Positions 9,629-16,164 of a DNA stretch of 64,000 bases are shown here, in pieces. How positions within the stretch are numbered: the stretch's first letter is position 1; every line of letters begins with the position of its first letter. Origin of the DNA: Leptothermofonsia sichuanensis E412 (GTDB lineage: Bacteria > Cyanobacteriota > Cyanobacteriia > Leptolyngbyales > Leptolyngbyaceae); the NCBI RefSeq assembly GCF_019891175.1, contig NZ_CP072600.1, forward strand, positions 1,488,001 through 1,552,000, read 5' to 3'. The notes under the pieces were generated by a model that saw only the letters and a program-made list of their open reading frames with translations, made no database searches and was not told the DNA's origin. The position numbers and the translations under genes are program-made.

Positions 9629-10569
9629 ACTACCGACCCTCGACCCCAGAGGAACAGGCTCTCCTCGCCGATCCTTTGTACTCTTTGTGCCTTTGTGGTT
9701 CCAATCTTGAATCTCAGGCCACCACCTACGCCATCACCCATCTGGTTCCCCAGCACCTCCAGGAAGTCCGGGAGCGCAAGGAAGAACTGATTGACAAAAC
9801 CATCCGGGCCGTCAAAGATCGCCTGACCAAAGAGATTAACTACTGGGATCACCGCGCCGCCGAACTCCGCCTTCAGGAACAGGCCGGAAAGCCCAATGCC
9901 AGACTCAACTCCACCAGAGCACAGCAACGCGCAGATGAGTTAGCCGATCGCCTGCAAAAGCGTCTGGCTGAGTTGGAACAGGAACGCAAGCTGTCCCCTC
10001 TGCCCCCAGTTGTCATCGGTCGGGCGCTGATAGTGCCGATCGGACTCCTGCAACGGCTGCAAGGAAAACGGGAAGTGCCGACCAGTACCTTTGCCAGAGA
10101 GACCAGGCGAGTGGAGCAAGCCGCAATGGCAGCCGTCATGGCCGCAGAACGGGCATTGGGCTATGAACCCCAGGATGTCAGCGGCCAGAAGTGTGGCTAT
10201 GACATTGAATCCTCTGCTCCCCTCGCCCAGCTTGGGCGAGGGGCTGGGGGTGAGGGCTTACGATTTATTGAGGTGAAGGGTCGGATCGCGGGGGCGGAAA
10301 CGGTTACGGTCACTAAAAATGAGATTCTGACGGCACTGAATAAGCCTGATAACTTTATTTTGGCGTTGGTGCAGGTACCGGCGGATCAGAATTTCCCAGA
10401 GGGGGATGTGTTCAGAGTGAAGGCGAGTTCAGGTACCTATGGGATACCGGGTGAGGGGTGCATGGTGCGCTATGTGCGGCAGCCGTTTCAGCGGGAGCCC
10501 GATTTTGGAGCCAGTAGCGTGAACTACGAGTGGCAGGAGTTGTGGGAGAGAGGGGAGAAACCTCTGTGA
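9604..10569 (+). CDS. C-terminal part of the split SNF2 helicase (DUF3883-like domain)
   Basis: This open frame directly continues the helicase at NAGYAPYLDYRPSTPEEQ, runs through a coiled, charged region (VRERKEELIDKTIRAVKDRL, then the NSTRAQQRADELADRLQKRL helix) and ends in a DUF3883-like domain with GYDIES...RFIEVKGR and LALVQVP. No ribosome binding site or natural start is visible; an ATG at 9676 lies inside a dispersed-repeat insert and is unlikely to be a start. Two further repeat insertions are in frame: LYSLCLCGSNLES at about 9673-9712, and an APLAQLGRGAGGEG segment at 10213-10258. It is best read as a separated fragment, expressed only if frameshifting or internal initiation occurs. 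Confidence 0.75.
   Translation, partial: NAGYAPYLDYRPSTPEEQALLADPLYSLCLCGSNLESQATTYAITHLVPQHLQEVRERKEELIDKTIRAVKDRLTKEINYWDHRAAELRLQEQAGKPNARLNSTRAQQRADELADRLQKRLAELEQERKLSPLPPVVIGRALIVPIGLLQRLQGKREVPTSTFARETRRVEQAAMAAVMAAERALGYEPQDVSGQKCGYDIESSAPLAQLGRGAGGEGLRFIEVKGRIAGAETVTVTKNEILTALNKPDNFILALVQVPADQNFPEGDVFRVKASSGTYGIPGEGCMVRYVRQPFQREPDFGASSVNYEWQELWERGEKPL
10213..10258 (+). repeat. CCCTCTCCC-type palindromic repeat inside coding sequence
   Basis: CTCCCCTCGCCCAGCTTGGG and its inverted counterpart form a stem ending in GGGGTGAGGG. It belongs to the same family as 13575-13672 and 31881-31981. Here it adds about 15 codons in frame between GYDIES and the conserved RFIEVKGR. Confidence 0.75.
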
Positions 10570-10592
10570 TCTCTGTGTCTCTGTGGTTCTTT
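10562..10592 (+). repeat. CTCTGTGTCTCTGTGGTT dispersed repeat
   Basis: A short CTCTGTG-rich sequence overlaps the helicase stop. Related copies occur at 9675-9701 (inside the gene), 11342-11372 (before the methylase start) and, inverted, at 28447-28473. Apart from the copy inside the helicase, they lie at gene boundaries. Confidence 0.6.
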
Positions 10593-10612
10593 ATTATTCA
10601 GGAGTTAAATTT

Positions 10613-10900
10613 ATGAATGCCCATAAGCTAGCAGCAACCCTAATCGAGGACGGCACTCTCATCCTGAAAGGATTACCTTTTCATGCTGGGGATACCGTAG
10701 AAATCATTATCCTGGAGCAGCCAAAGGAACAGTCAGCATCCCCACCCCAACAAACCGAGTATCCGCTTCAGGGAAAACAACCTTATCGCTACGATGACCC
10801 GTTTGAACCTGCTGTACCTGCCCAAGAGTGGGAAGCAATCTCGGCAATAATGACAGAATGGAATTCAGAAGCTGATGAACTGGATTATCTCAATCTATAA
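10613..10900 (+). CDS. Small hypothetical protein, antitoxin-like N-terminus
   Basis: A 95-residue protein. The start ATG at 10613 has AGGAG at 10600-10604, well placed, so an upstream in-frame start inside the dispersed repeat (10583) is unlikely. The first 35 residues (LAATLIEDGTLILKGLPF then GDTVEIIIL) look like the short beta-rich N-terminal segment of many cyanobacterial antitoxin-type or AbrB-like proteins. The rest is Pro/Glu-rich and acidic. It lies 25 bp upstream of a HicB-like gene, which supports a toxin-antitoxin setting, but no cognate toxin directly follows it. I do not recognise a specific family. Confidence 0.55.
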   Translation: MNAHKLAATLIEDGTLILKGLPFHAGDTVEIIILEQPKEQSASPPQQTEYPLQGKQPYRYDDPFEPAVPAQEWEAISAIMTEWNSEADELDYLNL

Positions 10901-10925
10901 TTTTTACTGATAGGGATAAAAAACG

Positions 10926-11129
10926 ATGAAGTTAAAAATTATTGTTCATGAGGCGAAAGAAGGGGGCTACTGGGCAGAAGTGCCTGCCATTCCAGGATGT
11001 GCGACGCAAGGAGATAGCTTTGAAGAGTTGCTCGAAAACCTTTATGAGGCGATCGAGGGTTGCTTGTCGGTGGACATCGAAACGCCTTCAGATTCCGAGA
11101 ACAGCCGGATCATGGAAATTGCTGTATGA
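10926..11129 (+). CDS. hicB: HicB-family antitoxin
   Basis: A 67-residue protein with the HicB partial RNase-H-like fold: MKLKIIVHEAKEGGYWAEVP, then GCATQGDSFEELLENLYEAIEG. HicB neutralises HicA, an mRNA-cleaving toxin, and often autoregulates the operon. No DNA-binding domain follows, so this is a short HicB. Its stop overlaps the HicA start by 4 bases (ATGA at 11126-11129), the usual translational coupling. Because the HicA gene carries a frameshift, the antitoxin may now have no active partner. Confidence 0.85.
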   Translation: MKLKIIVHEAKEGGYWAEVPAIPGCATQGDSFEELLENLYEAIEGCLSVDIETPSDSENSRIMEIAV

Positions 11130-11339
11130 AGTCCATTTCAGGAAAGCAGTTTGCCAAGATTCTGGAGCGTAAGGGATGGCAATTGATTCGGGTACAGGGC
11201 AGCCATCACATTTATAATTTATATAAAACCTGGTGAATTGACCCGCATTTCCGTCCCAATTCACGGCAATAAGGATCTCAAAGTTGGCCTGCTTCGCCAT
11301 TTTATGAAACAAGCTAACCTCACAGAATCCGACCTCTAA
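11126..11339 (+). pseudogene. hicA: HicA-family toxin broken by a 7-bp tandem duplication
   Basis: The first frame reads MKSISGKQFAKILERKGWQL then RVQGSHHIY, the dsRBD-like HicA fold with its catalytic His region, but soon stops after LYKTW. Another frame continues with IKPGELTRISVPIHGNKDL and [17 protein letters not shown] to the stop at 11337-11339. The lesion is visible: the 7-mer ATTTATA is present twice in tandem at 11210-11216 and 11217-11223. Removing one copy restores HHIY-IKPGE and a complete HicA of about 68 residues. The toxin is therefore inactive in this sequence, or switchable if the duplication is unstable. Confidence 0.85.
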
Positions 11340-11999
11340 TAATCTCCGTGCCCTCTGTATCTCTGTGTTTTTTTTAACTATGACTTACCGCAAAAAACTG
11401 ATCGAAGTTGCCCTGCCCCTGGAAGCCATCAATATGGAATCGGCTCGCGAAAAGTCTATCCGCCACGGGCACCCCAGTACGCTGCATTTGTGGTGGGCAC
11501 GCCGACCCCTAGCCGCCTGTCGCGCCGTCCTATGGGCTTCCCTCGTCGATGATCCGAGGTAGCTGGCCCGACAAGTTCCCCACGGAGGCTGACCAAACGC
11601 AGGAACGGCAGCGGCTATTCAATATTTTGGGACGGATTGAGACGGAAACGGATAAGAAAGGGAATCAGAAGCAGGTTGTCCGAGGGTTGGTGTCGTGGGA
11701 TGACGTGAATGATCCCAACTCTGGCGTACTAGAAGCGGCGCAGCGGGAGATTGCCCGGTGTCTGGCGTGGGAGCGGGGCGAGGAGCCACCGACAAAGCCG
11801 GATGCCGTGCGGGCGTATATTGCGAAGTATGCCCCACCCGTGTATGACCCGTTTGCGGGAGGAGGGTCGATTCCGTTGGAGGCGCAGCGCTTGGGACTGG
11901 AGGCCCATGCCAGCGATTTGAACCCGGTGGCGATGTTGATCAATAAAGCGTTGATTGAGATTCCGCCGAGGTTTAAGGATCAGGCTCCGGTCAATCCGG

Positions 12000-12085
12000 A
12001 GGTGAGAAGTGAGTATGGAGGAGTGAGGAGTGAGGGAAGGAATTTGAGGAGTGAGTATGGAGGAGTGAGGAGTGAGGGAAGACAG
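12000..12085 (+). repeat. Left purine-rich arm flanking the four-helix-bundle gene
   Basis: A 31-bp unit starting GTGAGTATGGAGGAGTGAGG is present twice, at 12009 and 12051, exactly 42 bases apart. The arm is complementary in character to the CTCACTCCTC-rich right arm at 12446-12520, making long imperfect inverted repeats on both sides of 12090-12443. Confidence 0.8.
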
Positions 12086-12089
12086 GGGG

Positions 12090-12443
12090 ATGCATTACCA
12101 GGAGTTGATTATTTGGCAGAAGGCGATGGCGGCGGCTCAGGAGCTTTATCGTCTAGTACCAAGGCTTCCCAAGGAGGAAACCTACGGGATGCAATCGCAA
12201 ATTACACGGGCGATCGTCTCGATTCCAGCCAACATAGCCGAGGGGTGGACCAGGGAATCAGAGAAAGAGAAAGCACAATTTCTGGCGATCGCTCACGGGT
12301 CGTTAGCGGAGACGGAAACATTACTGACGCTATGCGAGAACCTGGGATGGTTTCCGACGGATCAGACGCAAACGCTCAGAGGACTGCTAGACGAGGTGAG
12401 TCGAATGCTGACCACCATGCGGCGGAAAATGAGAAAAGAGTAA
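12090..12443 (+). CDS. Four-helix-bundle protein (23S rRNA intervening-sequence / S23 family)
   Basis: A complete 117-residue protein of the S23/IVP family. The family signature is present: YQELIIWQKAMAAAQELYRL, then YGMQSQITRAIVSIPANIAEG and a C-terminal LLTLCENLGW...LLDEVSRML. Such proteins were first found encoded by insertions in 23S rRNA genes and are related to Avd, the accessory protein of diversity-generating retroelements; their own function is unclear. The start is ATG at 12090; a GTG at 12072 in the flanking repeat is a poorer choice. The gene lies wholly inside the methylase remnant, between inverted purine/pyrimidine repeat arms. It is intact while the host gene is decayed. No reverse transcriptase is nearby. 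Confidence 0.88.
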   Translation: MHYQELIIWQKAMAAAQELYRLVPRLPKEETYGMQSQITRAIVSIPANIAEGWTRESEKEKAQFLAIAHGSLAETETLLTLCENLGWFPTDQTQTLRGLLDEVSRMLTTMRRKMRKE

Positions 12444-12445
12444 AT

Positions 12446-12520
12446 AGGAGTGAGGAAAGAGTTACTCAATTCTCACTCCTCACTCCTCACTCCTCCAATT
12501 TCCATCCTCACTCCTCAAAT
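12446..12520 (+). repeat. Right pyrimidine-rich arm flanking the four-helix-bundle gene
   Basis: Repeated CTCACTCCT units (four or more), preceded by a short GAGTGAGGAAAGAG. Together with the arm at 12000-12085 it frames the four-helix gene. Native methylase sequence (RFVVKSGQGKAPEGTV) resumes immediately after it. Confidence 0.78.
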
Positions 12521-13574
12521 CCGATTCGTCGTCAAATCAGGCCAGGGCAAAGCCCCAGAAGGCACGGTAGATCGGAAGGGGGCACGCTGCATCGCCTGCG
12601 GAACGCCCGTGCCGCTGGAGTATGTGCGCCAAGAAGGCCGCGCCGGACGCATGGGTGCCCAAATGATGGCCATTGTGGCTGAGGGTCAAAACGGACGGGT
12701 GTATCTGGCACCGACGGCGGAACAGGAAGCCATCGCCAATGCCGCCCAACCCCAATGGAAACCAGATACAGATTTACCCAAAGAGGCGTTAGGATTCCGC
12801 GTCCAAAATTACGGCATGACCAAACACGCCGATCTCTTCACCCCCCGGCAATTGGTGGCGCTGACCACCTTCAGCGATCTGGTGGGGGAAGCACGGGAAA
12901 AAGCGACTCAGGATGCTGTGGCGGCGGGGCTGCCGAATGATGATGTGCCCTTGAATGATGGTGGAACGGGGGCTAGGGCTTATGGAGAGGCGATAAGTGT
13001 TTATTTGGCGTTTGCAGTAGATAAGATGACAGATTATCACTCTGATCTTTGCAGTTGGCACTCAGGACGAGACACTATTCGCAATACCTTTGGTAGACAA
13101 GCCATTCCGATGGTGTGGGATTTTGCCGAAGCCAACCCAATGAGTGATTCAACAGGTAACTTTAACGGTGCCATTGAATGGGTTGTCAAAGTCCTGGAAA
13201 TAGCCCATCCACACGCGTACTCAAAAGTCACCCAACACGATGCCACTGCCCCCCACCCCCACCACGACACCACCCCCAAACTCATCTCCACCGATCCACC
13301 TTATTATTCAGCCGTTCCCTACGCCGATCTTTCTGATTTCTTCTATGTTTGGTTACGCCGTTCTCTTGGTACTATCTATCCCAGTATTTTTAATACGGTT
13401 CTTGTTCCGAAAGCTCAAGAATTGGTCGCCGATCATTTTCGACATGGAGGGCATACCCAAGCGAAAGATTTTTTTGAAGCAGGGTTAGTGAAAATTTTTT
13501 CATCGAGCGAATAACCTTAATCACCGCAACTATCCCGTCACGGTTTACTACGCGCTCAAACAAACGGAAGAAGG

Positions 13575-13672
13575 CCCCTCACCCCCCGACCCCCTCTCCC
13601 AAGATGGTAGAGGGGGAGAAGAAAATCCGGTTCCCCTCTCCCGCTCTGGGAGAGGGGCTAGGGGTGAGGGCC
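13575..13672 (+). repeat. Pair of CCCTCTCCC-type palindromic repeats inside the methylase remnant
   Basis: Two adjacent stem-loops (CCCCTCACC...CTCTCCCAAG, then CCCCTCTCCCGCTCTGGGAG...GGGGTGAGGG). They encode about 33 added codons between the conserved YYALKQTEEG and TGWETILEGLI and keep the frame. Confidence 0.75.
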
Positions 13673-14283
13673 GAGCCTCCACTGGCTGGGAAACCATTCT
13701 CGAAGGGTTGATTCAGTCCAACTTCAGTATTGATGGCACCTGGCCACTCCGTACCGAACTCGCTAACCGGATGCGTGGCCAAGCCTCCAATGCCCTTGCC
13801 TCCTCGATCGTCCTCGTGTGCCGTCCCCGCCCCGCCGATGCGCCCAAAATCACCCGTCGCCAATTCCTCACCGAACTCAAACGCCAACTCCCCAGAGCAC
13901 TCAAAACCCTCCAGCAAGGCAACATCGCCCCAGTGGATTTAGCGCAAGCTAGCATTGGTCCCGGCATGGCCATCTACTCCCAATACGCCGCCGTCCTGGA
14001 AAACGATGGTTCCCCCCTGCGCGTCCGTACCGCCCTGCAACTGATCAATCAGATCCTCGACGAATACCTCACCGAACAGGAAGGCGAATTCGACAGCGAC
14101 ACCCGCTGGGCACTCACCTGGTTCGAGCAACACCAATTCAACCCAGGCCCCTACGGCGACGCCGAAACCCTCAGCAAAGCCAAAAACACCAGCATCCAAG
14201 GCATGGTCGATACGGGAATCCTGGAAGCCAAGGGCGGCAAAGTACGATTGTTGAGAAGAGAGGAAAGAGAGTGGAGGCAGTAG

Positions 14284-14344
14284 CTCAGTTTCCCTCACTT
14301 CTGACTCCTCACTGCTCACTCCTCACACTTCTCCCTCCCCTCCA
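14284..14344 (+). repeat. Pyrimidine-rich repeat at the methylase/DUF499 deletion junction
   Basis: Repeated CTCACTCCTCAC-like units follow a GAGAAGAGAGGAAAGAGAGT stretch (14253 onward) in the methylase tail, the same two-armed design as the other inserts. It exactly separates the methylase remnant from the DUF499 remnant, so recombination between such repeats is a likely cause of the deletion. Confidence 0.65.
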
Positions 14345-14587
14345 CCTATCCTCCGTCGATTCTACGGAAATGTGGACATCGATGCCATGCGGATTAACCG
14401 GGATGTTCCGGCGATCGCAACCGAGGTCATTCAACACCTGACTGCATTGAATGGTGCCAAAGTCAAAATTACCCTCGAAATTGAAGCCGAACTTCCGGAT
14501 GGAGTCCCCGATGACATCGCTCGTACTGTGATGGAAAACTGTCGGACATTAAAGTTCAACAGCCAGTCTCTTGAGCAGGACTGGTGA
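14345..14587 (+). pseudogene. C-terminal remnant of a DUF499 ATPase
   Basis: About 80 codons (PILRRFYGNVDIDAMR, then IATEVIQHLTALNGAKVKIT, LPDGVPDDIARTV and ENCRTLKF) match the conserved C-terminal end of the large DUF499/COG1483 ATPases, which are normally encoded next to DUF1156 methylases. The P-loop portion, roughly 900 or more codons, is missing. A GTG at 14372 could start a 71-residue peptide, but no ribosome binding site supports it. This fragment shows that the locus once had the methylase-ATPase-helicase arrangement. It probably has no function now. Confidence 0.72.
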
Positions 14588-14853
14588 TGTGATGTGCAAC
14601 TTTTTTAAGAAAAAATCCTCTCGTTTCCAGACGAGAACGCCGTTACAGAAATCGGATTTCTTGGCATTCTGAACGGATGCTCCAGAAGTCCAGAACGAAC
14701 ACCTGACAACTGACAACCAGCGACTTCTCTTCCCTCCTCACTCCTCTTTTCTCTCTCCTCTCTTCTCCCTCCTCTCCCCTCTGACAGGCTATTCTCCCCA
14801 TCCCTCCGTTTCCTTGGTATCCTTACTTACGAACAATTGGAGTTTTTGCCCTG
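14588..14853 (+). other. Repeat-filled intergenic region
   Basis: It contains an AGAAATCGGATTTCTTGGCATTCTGAAC-type dispersed repeat (14647-14690), related to 18645-18740, followed by a long CT-rich tract (14727-14782). No gene is visible. Confidence 0.5.
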
Positions 14854-15651
14854 GTGAGTGAAACGCCAACAACGTATGGGTTGCGGTTGTGGAGTCAGCG
14901 CTTGCTGGCCGCCATTTTTTTGGGAGGGCAGGTGATGGTGCATCTGCTGGCGGGTAAAATCCATCGTCGGAATACCCTGGAACAGATGGCAATGGTGGGT
15001 CCAGAATCCCTCCTGATTGCCTTATTGACAGCCGCTTTTGTGGGTATGGTCTTCACCATCCAGGTATCCCGAGAATTTATTAATTTAGGGGCTGGCAGCG
15101 CTGTGGGCGGGGTTTTAGCCCTGGCCCTGGCGCGTGAACTGGCTCCTGTCCTGACGGCAGTTATTCTGGCGGGACGGGTAGGGTCAGCGTTTGCAGCAGA
15201 AATTGGCACCATGCGCGTCACAGAACAGATCGATGCCCTGTTGATGCTGAAAACAGACCCCATTGACTATCTGGTAATTCCCAGGGTGATTGCCTGTTGC
15301 CTGATGCTACCGCTGTTAACGGTGCTTTCTCTGATTACAGGCATGGTTGGTGGTATGTTTATCTCCGAGGCAATGTACGGGATTTCCAACAAAGTCTTTT
15401 TTGATTCGGCACGCAACTTTCTGACGGTTTGGGATCTGTGTAGTGCTCCCATTAAGGGCTTTTTCTTTGGTGCCCTGATTGCCATCATTGGTTCCAGTTG
15501 GGGATTAACAACCACAGGGGGGGCTAAAGGGGTCGGGCAGTCCACCACCACGGCAGTGGTCACCTCTCTGCTAGCCATCTTTATTTCTAATTTCTTCCTG
15601 TCGTGGTTAATGTTCCAGGGGCTTGGCAGCGCGATAACACGCGGGTTTTAG
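14854..15651 (+). CDS. MlaE/DUF140-family ABC transporter permease
   Basis: A 265-residue integral membrane permease of the MlaE (Ycf63-like) family, the inner-membrane core of lipid-trafficking ABC transporters such as Mla and chloroplast TGD1. Family segments are AMVGPESLLIALLTAAFVGM, FTIQVSREFINLGAGSAVGG, LARELAPVLTAVILAGRVGS, the EIGTMRVTEQIDAL motif and a C-terminal GLTTTGGAKGVGQSTTTAVV. At least five hydrophobic spans are visible. The start at 14854 is a GTG. It leads a same-strand group with DUF3119, DUF3086 and plsY, which supports a link to envelope or thylakoid lipid supply. The MCE-domain protein and ATPase partners are not in the window. Confidence 0.92.
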   Translation: MSETPTTYGLRLWSQRLLAAIFLGGQVMVHLLAGKIHRRNTLEQMAMVGPESLLIALLTAAFVGMVFTIQVSREFINLGAGSAVGGVLALALARELAPVLTAVILAGRVGSAFAAEIGTMRVTEQIDALLMLKTDPIDYLVIPRVIACCLMLPLLTVLSLITGMVGGMFISEAMYGISNKVFFDSARNFLTVWDLCSAPIKGFFFGALIAIIGSSWGLTTTGGAKGVGQSTTTAVVTSLLAIFISNFFLSWLMFQGLGSAITRGF

Positions 15652-15738
15652 CCCTAGCAGGGGGTTTCCTGCCTCTGCCCTCCAACCCGATAGAATAGTA
15701 GGTGAATCAATCTTGCACCCAAACAGCGAGCGCCTAAC

Positions 15739-16158
15739 GTGACCAGTACTGCCTCTTCTAGCTCACTTCCCCAAACCGTTGAGTTATCTCCCAGCTATCG
15801 GTTGCCGATCGCTCTGGGGCTGTTAGCCATTCCCTTAGCCTGGGGACAGCTCTGGGTGGGGCTGGCGATCGCTCTCTTTGGCCTATTTCTGCTGGTTCAG
15901 GCAGCCACCATTCGCCTCCGATTCACCGCAACCGCGCTGGATGTATGCCGGGGTGAAACGCCCATCCGCCACTTCCCCTATCAAGACTGGCAAAACTGGC
16001 GAATCTTCTGGACTCCCATTCCTATCCTTTTCTATTTCAAAGAGGTGAAAAGCATTCACTTCCTCCCGGTTCTGTTTGATCCTAAAATGCTCCAGAACTG
16101 CCTGGAAGTTCGAGTTCCCCTCTCCTCCGAAATGACAGATCCCCAATCCCCCTCCTAA
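15739..16158 (+). CDS. DUF3119 family membrane protein
   Basis: A 139-residue protein of the cyanobacterial/plastid-lineage DUF3119 family, function unknown. It has two closely spaced hydrophobic spans near residues 25-60 (LPIALGLLAIPLAWG and ALFGLFLLVQAATI) followed by a soluble part with TALDVCRGETPIRHFPYQDWQNWRIFW-type sequence, typical of PH-like membrane-associated domains (my inference). The start is GTG at 15739. It ends 6 bp before the DUF3086 gene, so the two are probably co-transcribed and translationally close. Confidence 0.82.
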   Translation: MTSTASSSSLPQTVELSPSYRLPIALGLLAIPLAWGQLWVGLAIALFGLFLLVQAATIRLRFTATALDVCRGETPIRHFPYQDWQNWRIFWTPIPILFYFKEVKSIHFLPVLFDPKMLQNCLEVRVPLSSEMTDPQSPS

Positions 16159-16164
16159 TCGGTC

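Larger units (their letters stand above)
11380..14283 (+). pseudogene. DUF1156-type adenine-specific DNA methylase, multiply disrupted
   Basis: The pieces match the large DUF1156 (COG1743-like) N6-adenine methylase. The N-terminus is [26 protein letters not shown]...[17 protein letters not shown]. Then come DPFAGGGSIPLEAQRLGLEA (SAM-binding), RKGARCIACGTPVP (one Zn-ribbon half), the catalytic STDPPYYSAVPYADLSDFFY, and a C-terminal part with TGWETILEGLIQS. Lesions: one extra base near 11561 (CCGAGGTAGC; without it DDPSSWPDKF), about 100 or more codons missing after IPPRFKDQAPVNPE and replaced by a repeat-flanked four-helix-bundle gene, one extra T in the T6 run at 13495-13500, and an early end at 14283. 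The WLWARTV/CPNPxC part normal to the family is absent. It is clearly non-functional as a methylase. Confidence 0.85.

Noticed and set aside
12090-12443. Diversity-generating retroelement Avd
   Set aside because: The four-helix protein is related to Avd, but there is no reverse transcriptase, template repeat or variable repeat nearby.
11549-12682. 377-codon frame crossing the four-helix gene
   Set aside because: Only its first ~150 codons are methylase; the rest is the antisense-free shadow of the S23 gene and repeats in a different frame.
7876-14344. Short repeated units that might be a CRISPR array
   Set aside because: Units are purine or pyrimidine-rich, irregular and lack unique spacers of constant length; no cas gene is nearby.
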